From the NCBI GenBank assembly GCA_019321725.1, contig CM033110.1, forward strand, positions 13,881,278 through 13,945,277: a stretch of DNA of 64,000 bases, in the 5' to 3' direction. The DNA comes from Paulownia fortunei (lineage: Eukaryota; Streptophyta; Magnoliopsida; Lamiales; Paulowniaceae). Shown here piece after piece: positions 1 through 10,628 of this stretch; within the stretch, counting starts at the first letter, position 1; every line of letters begins with the position of its first letter. The position numbers were made by a program, and so were the translations under genes. Under the pieces are notes generated by a model. It was given only the letters and a program-made list of their open reading frames with translations. It was not told where the DNA came from and ran no database searches.

Positions 1-960
1 GTTTAATTTTGCAATATAGTAAAACTGAACTTTCATATACAAACAAATGCATACAATAGCAACAGATGTTACATTGTTTCAAGCAATCCTTGAAAAGCCC
101 TCCATTATCAGTAAGGTGGAATGTTGCAATCAGCTTCACTTTTCACCAACGCTTTTGAGCATTAGCCACATTACAACAAAGTAGGGCTAAATCATTGAAA
201 GAATGCTGGTTTTAATACTGCAAATTTGGCCCTTATAAAAACCAGACATCAAATTGCTTCATCAGCAAGAAGATATAACCAAATTGGAATGAAAACCCAA
301 ACACATATAATTTCTCATGCATAATTGGCTACTTGGCATAAAACTATAACTGAAGATCCATTTGATCTCCATACAAATAAATGCCTTTGACGGGATACTA
401 AGATTGTCAAAGAAAAGAGCAATGCCATGAAAAAGAATACCATGAATCTGAATCTTAAAGACAATGACTAGGAACTCACACATTTCAAAAGATAATAAAA
501 GTTTTAGGGGACATCACTCAAGCAAGCAAACACCAATTATATAATATATATATTAATTATACTTATCTCCCATAAAAAATAATTAAATTTCTAATTACAA
601 AATTTTTATCTCTAAGTTTGTTCCATTAAAATACTTAGATGAAAGTCATAAATTGACCACTTTGCCCTCAATTTAAAAGATTAAAAAAACAATCAAATTC
701 TCAATTTATTAAATGATCATTTTGTTCCTCGATATCTTAATAATATTAATATTTTGGAAGAGGTGAATTGTAATGTTTATGTTATTGAAGGGGTGTTTTT
801 ATGAAATTTTCATAATGATTCCATTACTGTAAAAACTTCAAAATATCTTAAATGCACAACTCAATATTGCCCCTAATTATTTAGAGTGTTTAGATGCAAG
901 AATTGAGTTCTTTGAATAGAAGTAATCCCAATTTTTGTTGTTTGTATTCAATTTAAAGAT
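1..960. other. Intergenic, no gene seen
   Basis: AT-rich sequence with short, broken reading frames on both strands and no recognisable protein similarity. The first 480 bases have a less biased composition than the rest and could be the 3' untranslated part of a gene lying to the left, but nothing in the sequence proves this. Confidence 0.5.
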
Positions 961-964
961 GCTA

Positions 965-1372
965 AGTCCAATTAAACCTAAGCCAAATATCTTTCCCTCT
1001 CCCACCACCACCCATCTCTTCTTTCCCATCTCCACTCCCTCCACTTCACCACCATCGCCTTATTCTTCCCTCTTCCTCTACAATGCTATTCATCCCCCCC
1101 CTCTCTCTCCATATATCACCTCCCCCCCTCTTTCTCTTTTCCGCTACGTCCTTCCTTCCCTCATCATCCACCCGTTCTCTTCTCTCCCTCCCCTCATTGC
1201 CTCTATCCTCTCTCCATGTTATAGTATCAATCTCTCCCCACCATTGTCTAAACTTTCTCCCCACCAATGCTTTCTCCCCTTTATTGTCTACCCCGTTCTT
1301 TATTTATTCCTACCCATCGCCATCCCTTCCCTTCCTCATCTTTCCTTCGCCACCCTCTCTAGAAGAGAATAA
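965..1372. repeat. CT-rich low-complexity tract
   Basis: The + strand is almost pure pyrimidine (runs of CCCTCTC, TTCCC, CCACCACC). It opens overlapping reading frames of 100 to 145 codons on one strand and a charged frame on the other. These are composition effects: the would-be proteins are Pro/Ser/Leu strings without domains. Similar tracts lie at about 44.4-45.1 kb and 52.57-52.74 kb. Confidence 0.8.
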
Positions 1373-2331
1373 AAGTAATAGCTAAAAAGGAAAAATAATT
1401 AATAGAAAAGAAAAAATGAGAGCAAAAGAAACAAAAAATATAGATAAATTTTTTAATTAGATATGTAGAATATTAAGTCTAATTAATTTTTTAAAACACC
1501 TATTTTTAATATTTCAAACGTATGACACTAGAATAATGATATAGGTTAACTTCTAATTCTGAGGTAAGAACACTTTTTTCCTAGACTACTAAGGTGGAAT
1601 AACTTCTCTCGAAGACATAGTCTCTTGCAAGCTATCCCTGCCTACAAGCAGCTCCTCTGTCTATAAGCAACTCCTTCTTTAGAGAGGTCATTTTGCCTAC
1701 AAGTTGATCCTTGAGATGAGTTCTATACCTGCAACATGAACAGATTGTTAGGAGGGCCCTATGATTGTCCTAGGAAGACCCCTCTGATGCTTAAGCCAAT
1801 AAAGTCCGAGAGAACAATAACTGAACAGAAAGCAGTAAATGTTGGAAATAAGTGGCGTACCTGATAAATGAGAATGAGGATGTTTTTATACCTTTGATGT
1901 GATCTGGACTTCATGGGCTTATATGTGTGACTTGTGCTTCTTGGGCCTGAGTGCCTTACTGGGTTGAGGTTGGATGTCTTTTGAGCCTGATTTGAAATAT
2001 GTTCATTAAATAAATACTTAAATAAGTAATTTTTCTTTAGCAAAAGCATGAATTATTGTGTTCTACTATATATATTAGTAAGGGCCAACAAACAATCACC
2101 AAAGTTAATTCTTGTATCAAATGGCTAAATTTTCGATCTAGTGGCTATATATTTGTAACAATAATTTATTACGCTTTGTTGTTCTTTACATCTACATAAA
2201 TCTAAATTTCATATCCTGTCAAGGTTATTTTGAATAGCAAAATATAAAAATAGTTGAATAAAGGACAAAATAGAAAGTTCACTAAAAATGTTTAGTAACA
2301 TTATCAATTTTCGTTAAAAAGCAGATGATAT
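1373..2331. other. Intergenic, no gene seen
   Basis: No coding similarity recognised. The stretch from about 1570 to 2000 is less AT-rich and may be an old LTR or UTR fragment, but it has no partner copy in this window and no domain. Confidence 0.4.
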
Positions 2332-2603
2332 TGGAATTATAAGGGGTAAAGCTTATGGGTGAATAGATAAGTCTCCAAAAACTTTAAAAGAGTAAGCGTG
2401 GGGTAATCCCACATTAAAAAAGTGAATCAACTTTATATTGCATATATAGAATTTCACTTTAGATGAGAGTAAAGTTATAACTCTTGTTATGGTGCATCCT
2501 AGTGGACCTTAGCTAGCCTCAAGGAGTTGCAAGGGTGGTGTGAAGCATCACCCAAGCCTGTACGTGTGCAAATTACAAAGGTCGAATTAGGCACTTTAGA
2601 GGT
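2332..2603 (+). repeat. Dispersed repeat, probable copia LTR part
   Basis: This stretch closely resembles 18020-18252. Both share blocks such as TATAAGGGGTAAA, AGAATTTCACTTTAGA and GAGAGTAAAGTTGTA/TATA, in the same orientation and order. The two copies flank the interval that holds element A and the decayed copia element (12.1-18 kb). The simplest reading is that they are pieces of the two LTRs of that copia element, with element A inserted in the 5' one. The similarity is seen directly; the LTR assignment is inference. Confidence 0.55.
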
Positions 2604-2609
2604 GCACTT

Positions 2610-4368
2610 TGATAAATGCATATTTTGACATATTTTTGTATCAACTTCCTTTTGCTTATTTTGTTTTATTCTTGTTAATATTATGATTTTATTAATGTTT
2701 TGAGTTAGAGAATCAATGAACAAAAAGAGATCAAAAAGAGCCAAAAAAAAAATAATAATAAATTCGTGAGCAAGTTGGGAGATAATATTTCATTGGATCA
2801 AATAAGCATAATAATTAGAAGAAAAGGGCTATTTTTGCCTAAATTTATCATGTGTAGATCAAAATATATGCAAGAAATCACTTGAATTTTACAAGTAATT
2901 ATTGAATTTGCATTGAATTCAAAATAAACATATTTCTAGACTTGTGCAAGTTTTGTATTTTGGGCATAATTGTATACTCAAAAGCCCTATGGACCTGAGT
3001 ATTTTTTCATTTAAAAGCAAGAAATAGAACAACAACTTTGCTGTTGGAAGTTCGGTCTAATTCAGTCTTGATTACAACATAAAATCCGTCTAAATGTGTG
3101 CATTGGAAATGATCCATCTATATTGACACATCTTTTTTATTCAAGCATAATTTTCTCTCTAGTAGTTGAAATTAGGCTACTCAAGTTGGAAATGAGCTAA
3201 CAGACAAATCTACAACTTTCATATTAATCAATTTGCTAAATTCAGCTGATTGCATGAAGAAAAATATGTGATAAAATTTAGATCCAAAAAGAATAAGTTA
3301 ATTTAGAGCACATTTGAAATTAATTTGGAGTGCATTTGGAGATGCAAATTTAGGCACTCTTTTACTATAAATAGGGGCTCTTAGATTACATTCAAGATAT
3401 ACAAAAACTCTTAGAGGGGAAAAGAAAGTTTTATTATTGTCTTTTTTTAGACTAAATTTTCTACTAGTAATATAAGTTTTCTAATGATAATGAAAATGTA
3501 TTTTCTAGTTTTTCTTCTATTTTTAGTATTTTCTACTTTAATTATGCCTTTGTAAATTTTATTTAGGTGAGGAGAAAAGGTGAACTTCTAGATGGAGAAA
3601 TATGAATGGTTATAAATATGCATAATATTTAGGTGTGTTGTATTATTATTTTAATTTTTGATTTATACCCTTCTTATTTTGTGGTGATTCTAAAATTATA
3701 TATCTCCAATGATACAACAAATACTTGAGTTTATTTAGTTTATTGTATGGTTTTACCCCACTGATTACTAATGTGAAACTTTAATTTGTTATAGACAAAT
3801 GTGTGTATAAATATTTAATTCCATAAATAAGTATTGGAGTTAAAACTTTTCTTTTTTTGTGATGATTCTTAATTTATGTATCTCCAATGACATAACAAAT
3901 AATTGGATTCATTTAACTTATTGTACAGTTCTACCCCACCAACTGATAACGTTAAACCTTAATTTATTGTAGACAAATGTGTGCATAACTACTTGATTCC
4001 ATAAACAAATATTGGTGTTAAAGAGATAATTTAAAAATAGTAAGATAATATCATAATTACCTTAATGCATGAGTTGTTTGATAACATTTTCTTATTGGAA
4101 CTTTCATTATGTATGAATTCCAATAATGATATTTAAAAGAGGTAAAAAGAACAATTAATTATTCCTCATAAAACCTTAACCCTTAGTAATTTTATTACTT
4201 TGATTTCTTAGTTATAGTATACATTTATCTTTATATTCTAAACTACATAAAGCCTTTTTTTTAAGAAATATAATCTTGAAAACTTCAAACAAATTCCCTA
4301 TGGATCGCCCCCAGACTCCCAAAAAATTTATTTACTTAACATAACCTGCATTTGCAACCTTAAAGTTG
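2610..4368 (+). repeat. 5' LTR of element A
   Basis: Matches 10030-12094 along its whole length once the SINE is removed (about 1.76 kb against 1.73 kb). The boundary starts with TG and ends ...AAAGTTG, followed by the primer-binding region. Inside are a TATA box at 3366 and two tandem units of about 175 bases (3681-3858 and 3859-4022). Related LTR pieces lie at 18280-19961 (inverted), 32540-33668, 37050-37380 and 37378-38347 (inverted). Confidence 0.88.
3366..3373 (+). promoter_or_regulatory. TATA box of LTR promoter
   Basis: TATAAATA followed by GGGGCTC. The same place in the 3' LTR reads AATAAATAGAGGCTC (near 11102), and the inverted LTR keeps TTATTTATAGT (near 19226). This conserved position marks the likely U3/R border of the family. 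Confidence 0.6.
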
Positions 4369-4373
4369 TAGTA

Positions 4374-4405
4374 AGTTTTTAGCATCGTTGCCTAGGAAAG
4401 CAAGG
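4374..4405 (+). promoter_or_regulatory. Degenerate primer-binding region
   Basis: Just inside the 5' LTR the sequence AGCATCGTTGCC-TAGG-AAAGCAAGGTAAG resembles the TGGCGCCGTTGCCGGGGA-type leader usual in Athila-like elements, with transitions at CpG-type sites. Its place directly after the LTR end supports the boundary. Confidence 0.6.
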
Positions 4406-4559
4406 TAAGTATTCATGTCTGTAAATATTTTTCTCAACATTCTAATGAAACTTTCTTTCAATGTTGGGAAAGATTTAAATATTTTGTTGAATTCATGCCA
4501 CGTCATGGTTTTAAAAAATAACGCTTAATTGTTTATTTATTTTTATAAAATTTTAACTC

Positions 4560-5660
4560 TTGAAACAATTTGTTGAAATAATGTGTAATAGTGAGTTTCT
4601 TGATAAAAAATCTGATAAAACCTTAGAATATTTAGACCATTTGGCAGAAAAATCTCAATTATGGCATAGTGTTAATTCTTTCGAATGTTCTATTAGATCT
4701 AATCTTGCTAATAGCAATAAAGAAAAATATTACCTTAGTTAAGAATATTATCAAAATGCTAGGACTGCTAGTTTAACAAGAAAAGTTGAGGTCATGGAAC
4801 TTAAAAAAGTAAAGAAAATCAGATCTGTGCAAGATGAAAAAATTTGTAGTATTTGTGAATTTGTTAGACATTCCACCAATGAATGCCCAAATGTTCTAGC
4901 ACAAGCAAATGTCATGAACACATTTTAAAATTTTTTTTCTTCTTCATATTCTGAAACTTACAATCCACAATGGAGAAATTATCTCAATTTTAGTTGGCGA
5001 GATGATAACCATAGCAACCACTACATTCACAAAAGCCACCAAGCTTTCCTTCTTATCCAACTCCATATATAAAATCCCTTGAGGAAACTTTGTAAAAATA
5101 TATGCATGGATAAAAAAATATCATTTGCTAGACTTCACAAGCCATTAATGAGATTAAAAGCACACTTTCAACATTGTCAGCTTCTTTGCATACTTATAAA
5201 AAAGGTAAATTTTCTGCTCAACCTCAACCTCAACCTCAACCTAATCTTTCCACTCAGTGTTATGTTTTTTCTTCATGTGAAAATTTAATCAAGAAGGCTA
5301 ATTCGTTCACAACTCTTCGTAATGGAAAAATTGTTGACAAAATTATTTATCCCAAGGAGAAAGTTTCTAATTCACCTTAAAAAATGAAGAGTGGAAATAG
5401 TCTTGACGATGAAAGTAAGTTTAAGGAAGGTGGGTTTGAAAATGATGAAAAAGAAAAATACTCATCTTTAGCTCATTTTCTTCAAAAATTACAACCAAAT
5501 GAAAAGTTGAACTTAAATGTTGAAATCTTTGAAGTTTTTAAACAAGTCAAGATTAATATTCCATTGGTGGATAGAATCAAGCAAGTTCCACCTTATGCCA
5601 AATTCTTGAAATATTTGTGTGTAATCAAAAGAAAACATCATGTATAAAAGAAGACATTTT
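4560..5660 (+). pseudogene. Athila-like gag of element A, broken
   Basis: Gag would coat the retrotransposon RNA. The frame opens at 4560, meets a stop at 4740-4742, and resumes through a CCHC zinc knuckle at 4845-4886 (CSIC-EFVR-H-STNE-C, all four ligands present). A Gln/Pro-rich linker follows near 5215-5250, with an acidic, Lys-rich C-terminal part at 5384-5647. At least two stops and frame changes interrupt it. The same protein is encoded twice in element B, but there each copy has lost one zinc ligand, so this copy has the best-preserved knuckle. Confidence 0.78.
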
Positions 5661-5689
5661 TAACTAAAAGTGTTAGTTCAATCATTTAA

Positions 5690-6110
5690 CAATTTACTCC
5701 ACCAAAGTACAAAGATCTAGGTTGTCCAACCATTTCATGTACCATAAGAAATACTAGAATAGAGCATGCTTTGCTTGATCTTGGTGCTAGTGTAGATATT
5801 CTATCTTTCTTATTTTATGAATAGTTAGGTTTAGGAGAACTTAAAACAACTTCTATTGTATTCCAACTAGTTGACCGTTCTATTAAAGTTTCAAAGAGAG
5901 TAGTAGAAGATGCATTGGACACAAAGCTTGTTGCACATACATATATATAGATTCCTATCTTTCTGGGTCATCATTTTCTTGCAACTTCAAATGCTCTGTT
6001 TAATTGTAGGAATGGTAATTTGAGGTTATCTTTGGGAAATATGACTTTGGAACTAAATGTGTTTAATATTTGTAAGTAGCTTGCAGAAGATGTCGAAGTA
6101 CAGGAATGAA
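5690..6110 (+). pseudogene. Retropepsin-like protease of element A, broken
   Basis: The translated + strand gives a conserved CTIRN/LLDLGASVDIL segment. The aspartic-protease active-site motif D-L-G-A-S at 5777-5791 is the form usual in Athila-like elements. Downstream comes the VVEDAL and later NLRLSLGNMTLELNVFNI-type segment. In-frame stops at about 5823 and 5950 show it is dead. The family enzyme would cleave the gag-pol polyprotein. Homologous frames lie at 58749-59366 and 60571-61227. Confidence 0.75.
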
Positions 6111-6539
6111 TTCAATCGAAAAACTTGTTCACGAATATTTTACTATCGCTAATTCTTCATATCCTTTGGAAACTTGTTTTGAAAGTAAAAGTATTTGTTG
6201 AAAGACACACTCTAATACTCTCTCTAAATTTAGCAAGTACAAGAAAAATATTTTTGGAAGCCAAGGTTTAAAGAACTTTCATCATCAATAGTATAATATG
6301 TTCTATCAAGTATTAAAGCTCCTATGATTGATTTCGAATCTTTGACATCTGATTTGAAACTCTTTCTTGTGTGAGAATGAGACTTTTCTAGTAATAATTT
6401 TTTTCAAACTTGATGTATCATAAAAAATTAAAATTATTGATCCCAAGTCACAACAAATGCTTGGGGGTGTGAAAAATGATATTAAGGGGCTGGGGCTGGA
6501 TTCGTTGACAAAAAATACGGGTATGATGTTTTTTATATT

Positions 6540-6850
6540 GAATTACCAATATCTAATGTGAGACTTCTACCTTTTGTGGTGCATATACTTACAATGGAGC
6601 TTAAACCAATCCCAATCCATCTTAAATATGTCTACTTAAGTGAGAAAGAAATATCACTAGTCAACATTGCTAAAGACCTCACTCAAGTACAAGTGGAAAA
6701 ACTTATTTAGGTGCTTCGAAATTATAAAATGGTGATTGGATGGATGACAGCTTTGGCAACATATGTTGATGAGTGATGAATGAGGCAATGTCGGACTAAG
6801 GACATTAAACTAAGTTCTTGATGGGAGGCAACCCAACGGATGGAAAAAAA
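6540..6850 (+). pseudogene. Stump of pre-RT region joined to element 3' tail
   Basis: Translation gives a segment like the start of Athila RT (LKPIPIHLKYVYL, then a segment ending VIGWMTALA), which normally runs on into reverse transcriptase. Here it stops at once (TGA near 6776) and is followed within 30 bases by the post-integrase tail with GATGGGAGGCAACCCAACGG (6821-6840). The whole RT-RNase H-integrase block is therefore missing. The same junction is present in element B (61200-61440), so the deletion predates the spread of the family. Confidence 0.7.
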
Positions 6851-7680
6851 GACTATAAAAGTAGATAATCACATATTTATTTTCTCTAATTCTCATTCTC
6901 TTTTCTTTTATCCATTTATTTATTTTTATTTTTTTTCATTTTATTTTGTCTACGTGCTGATAATGTGGTAGGTAGTATATTTTAAAAAATTTCATGCAAT
7001 AGCATATGGTAGTCACTTTTCGACAAAGAAAATCGTTGCACAAATCTTGCAGTGTGGATTTTATTGACTCACTCTTTTTAAAGATACTTGAACCTTTTAC
7101 AAAAGTTATAAAAATTATAAAATATTACGATCCTTCTTGGTTAAGTGATAGATAACGGTACTCCGTGGCTATTGAAGTTGGACTTATCAATTTTTCAAAC
7201 AACTGATACCAAAAAAAAAAAACATAAAAAAATGCCAATTCCTTATGGTTTCCAAAAATTGAGAAGATAAAATTCAATTCATTATGGATGGACTTAATAA
7301 GGAGTCTTTAGATGACATTATATTAACTCTTTCGACGCATTTATGTGAATTTGTGCATCGTTCAATTCTTTATTTGTGGAATCACTTCTGAGATAAATAT
7401 GAGCATTATAGTCTTGAAAATCTGATATTAAAAGACCATGCTTGCCAGTTTATAAGAAAATTGGATGGGAAGCATATTCTCGACCCATAGAAGGTGTTTA
7501 AGCCATTACATTCATGTGTAAGTAGCAAATTTTTAAATTTTATGTCCTTATTTTCAACCTTTGTGATAAAAAAAAGACATGCAATAAATGCATTCCCTGT
7601 TCACACCTCAATAAATAGCACCGTACTTACTCCATTTTTGCATAGCTCATCTTCTAAAAAAATAAATAAATAAAAGGATC
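6851..7680 (+). other. Element A middle region with an unidentified conserved segment
   Basis: Mostly non-coding, T-rich DNA shared with element B (61440-62610). Within it, 7268-7490 translates to a segment also found at 62155-62375. Shared motifs are LWNHF, DKYEHY, LENL, LKDH and CQFIRKL, with stops in both copies. I do not recognise the protein; it could be a second captured gene fragment or an env-like remnant. Confidence 0.5.
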
Positions 7681-8321
7681 TTCCACTCGCAATTTCAACT
7701 ATATTTGTGTCTTTTGTTGAACTAATCCAGGAAAAAATTATAAGCTTATAGGGGTAGCCAATAACCTTGGTAGAATTTAAGTAGAAAGAAAAAACCATTT
7801 AGTGTATGGGAGAGATAGTATGTGGTTAATAGGGAGTGTTGCTACTTCTGCTCATGTAGGAGGAGTCAAGTTTTAGGAATTATCCCAAAACCTTTAACAA
7901 TGTAGAATATCACAAGTATGACCATTGAATATGAGTTAAAAGTGTCACATATTTAGGATAGAATACCTTACATGTTAAATAATGTGGATGTATTCATCAC
8001 TCAACCTGGCGGTTTTGGTACACTAGAGGAATTATTCCAATTGTCTATTGGACACAACTTAACATTCACTAGAATCTTGTAGCTATTCTTAATGTTATTG
8101 GTTTCTTTGATGGTTTGCTATCTTTTGTAAATCATGTTGTAGAAAAATATTTTATTTTACCTTTTGGGAGACGAATTCTCATTTCTGCTCCAACACTTGA
8201 CCAACTGGTTGATCAACTTTTAGCATATGTTCCAAAATCTAATCCAGCATTGGTTCGTGTGGATTGGTCTAACAAGTACAATGGTAAAAAATGTAAAATG
8301 AATTTGACTCTCAGCTTGTGA
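7681..8321 (+). pseudogene. Captured intronless LOG-type gene (copy 1)
   Basis: LOG enzymes (cytokinin riboside 5'-monophosphate phosphoribohydrolases) release active cytokinin base from its nucleotide. Reading across frames gives the family's landmarks in order: the N-terminal strand ICVFC (about 7710), the nucleotide-binding region as VYGRDSMWLIG (from 7802; family VYGGGSxGLMG), IIPK, the signature PGGFGTLEE (8005-8031, intact), then LLSF, RRILISAP and the C-terminal DWSN...LTLSL ending in TGA at 8321. The whole 200-odd codons are contiguous, whereas plant LOG genes normally have several introns, so this came from a spliced RNA. Stops and frameshifts, for example near 7875, kill it; the last 68 codons (8115-8321) are still open. 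The copy lies wholly inside element A. Confidence 0.82.
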
Positions 8322-10029
8322 AATTTATCCTTAATGGTTTCAACTAATAGTGTATATATTATGTTGTATCTTTTTTATTTTCCAATAAGTCACATTTCAG
8401 GTAATATCTTATAAACTCTACTTTCCTATCTATTTTTGATATTGGGGGCAATGTCTCGATTAGGTTGGCGGAGGGGATAGTTGATATCTTGGCCTTTGTG
8501 TTTAATGTGTGTTTTTCTATTTTTCTTTTTAAATCAAACATGTTTTCTTTTGGATCCATTGAAACAATGAAAAATGATGACAGAGTAAAGGGTAATTGTA
8601 ACACTCTTGAGACGCACCCCTATTTTTTTTACATAACATGGCAAGTTTGTGAAGTTTTTAAAAAAAGTTTGTAAATTGTCAATTTTTTTAGTCATAAATG
8701 ATCTTCCAATTTCAGTGATTAAAATTAAGCACGGATAATGTGGTTTGATTGATGATGGGTGTTGTTTTGGACTTTGACGTTGTTCTTTTGTTAATATATT
8801 TTTATAATTATACTCAAATCTTTTTGCCCAAATAGTTATGTTATTAAGTATGGAGAAAAATATGTCAAAATAGATAGTTCTTATGCCATCAATTTAATCA
8901 TCACTTGGATTTTTGATATGAATGGGTTGATTGTTAGAAATTATCCTTTTGGTCTGTCTAGGCGAACGACTAATTGAGTATCACTTGAAAAATGATTAAG
9001 GCATTAGGATTTCTAGCACCATGACCAAATCAGCTTGTTCCTAATATGATATTCTAAGAGAACATTGTCCATAGTTAGCCACTTTGAGTTTTTCAATAAA
9101 TAAGTATTTTTTTAGGTAACCATATCTTCTTACCTAACTTCAATACACTATTATTTTACCCTTATTCTAAAAATAATTTTGAGTTTAATAGATATTCCAT
9201 TAACAAGATGAGCTTGCAAAATGAATTTGAATTAAAATAAAAGATAAGTATGGGGGAGTTTCTATTCTAAAATAAAAATAATAAAAAATAAAAAATAAAT
9301 AAATTGCAAATAGTTAAAAATATTATGAGTTGCAACTAAAAATGAGATGTTGCAAATCAATAAGAATGATGAAGAGGGGTCTAATTTAATAACAATAGGC
9401 CCCGGTGTTGAAATTTGTGAAATATAAGAATTCTTCATTGATAAACTCTATGTCTCTAATCCTATGAAATTTTTAGAACCTTTGTTGTAACATATCATTT
9501 TATTTTTTAGCCACATCACTACTCTTTGATACCATTACAACCTTTGTTGAAATCTTTTGATTTCATATGGTGCCTTATGTAATGGAGATTTAACCAAAAA
9601 AAGAGCTTATGATGTTTAACTCTTCCATTAAAGATTGTGTAATAGTTTTTATGAGAATTTATTTATTTGAAACATGCATGGTTTCATCACTATTGACATT
9701 AACTTTTGACACAAATACTTGAGTATGCTTATTGTGGAATATATTGACTTTTGAATGACTAAAAGTTAGATTCAACACTTGTTTGATTTTATTTTCATAT
9801 TACTTGTTGCTTCCTGAGAATAATGGTTATAAGTTAGTTATTATAGATATTTGTGGGTATCACCACTGTAAACCCTCACGAGATTATAACTCATCCTCTA
9901 TGGGACGCCTAAGGGTTTAAAGGCTTGTTGCATAAGTTAAATGCAATCGTGATTTTCTACGAAAGTGGATTAGTTTAGGTTTGTTTTAGGCTTGCTCGAT
10001 GATGAACAAGAGTTAAGTGTGGGAGAATT
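8322..10029 (+). other. Element A 3' non-coding region
   Basis: AT-rich, no gene. It contains TTGGGGGCAATGTCT (near 8440) and a polypurine-like stretch GTGTGGGAGAA just before the 3' LTR (10018-10028), both usual in Athila-like elements. The first 770 bases match element B to the window end (63236-64000). Confidence 0.7.
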
Positions 10030-10588
10030 TGATAAATGCATATTTTTATATCAAATCCTTTATACATTCCTTACTTTATTCTTGTTAATATTATAGTTGT
10101 ATTAATATTTTGTGTTAGAGAATCAATGAATAAAAAGAGATAAAAAAGAGCCAAAAATAAAACCGAAGAAAATAATACGTTTCGTGAACAAGTTGAGAGA
10201 TGATATTTCATTGGATTAAAAAAGCATCACAATTAGAAGAAAATGACCATTTTTGTCTAAGTCCATCATGTGTAGATCAAAATATATGCAAGAAATTACC
10301 CCTCCAGGCACGGTGCAGTAGTAAGGCACAAGGGAATCAACGTGAGGATCGTGGGTTCGAATCCATCTAGAGACAGGAGCGTCACGTGCCTGTTGGCCCC
10401 TCTAGGGTTCTTGTCTGTACTTTATGGTGGGTTCGAAAAGATGGTTGACTTATGCAAAAGTACGATCTGAGTGTATAGAAGCTCGTTTACCGAATTTACC
10501 TAGAGATCGAACTAGGGGGAAGGCCGGTCTCCCCTAGGATTAGTTCGGGGCCGAAGGCTTCTGGGAATTTGGGTTATCAAAAAAAATA

Positions 10589-10628
<40 letters not shown>

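Noticed and set aside
935..1385. Two overlapping + strand frames (145 and 100 codons) and a - strand frame
   Set aside because: Products of a CT-rich tract; no domain, biased composition, same on both strands.
10312..10364. Possible tRNA gene (A and B box)
   Set aside because: No tRNA fold or acceptor stem; it is the head of a SINE with target duplication.
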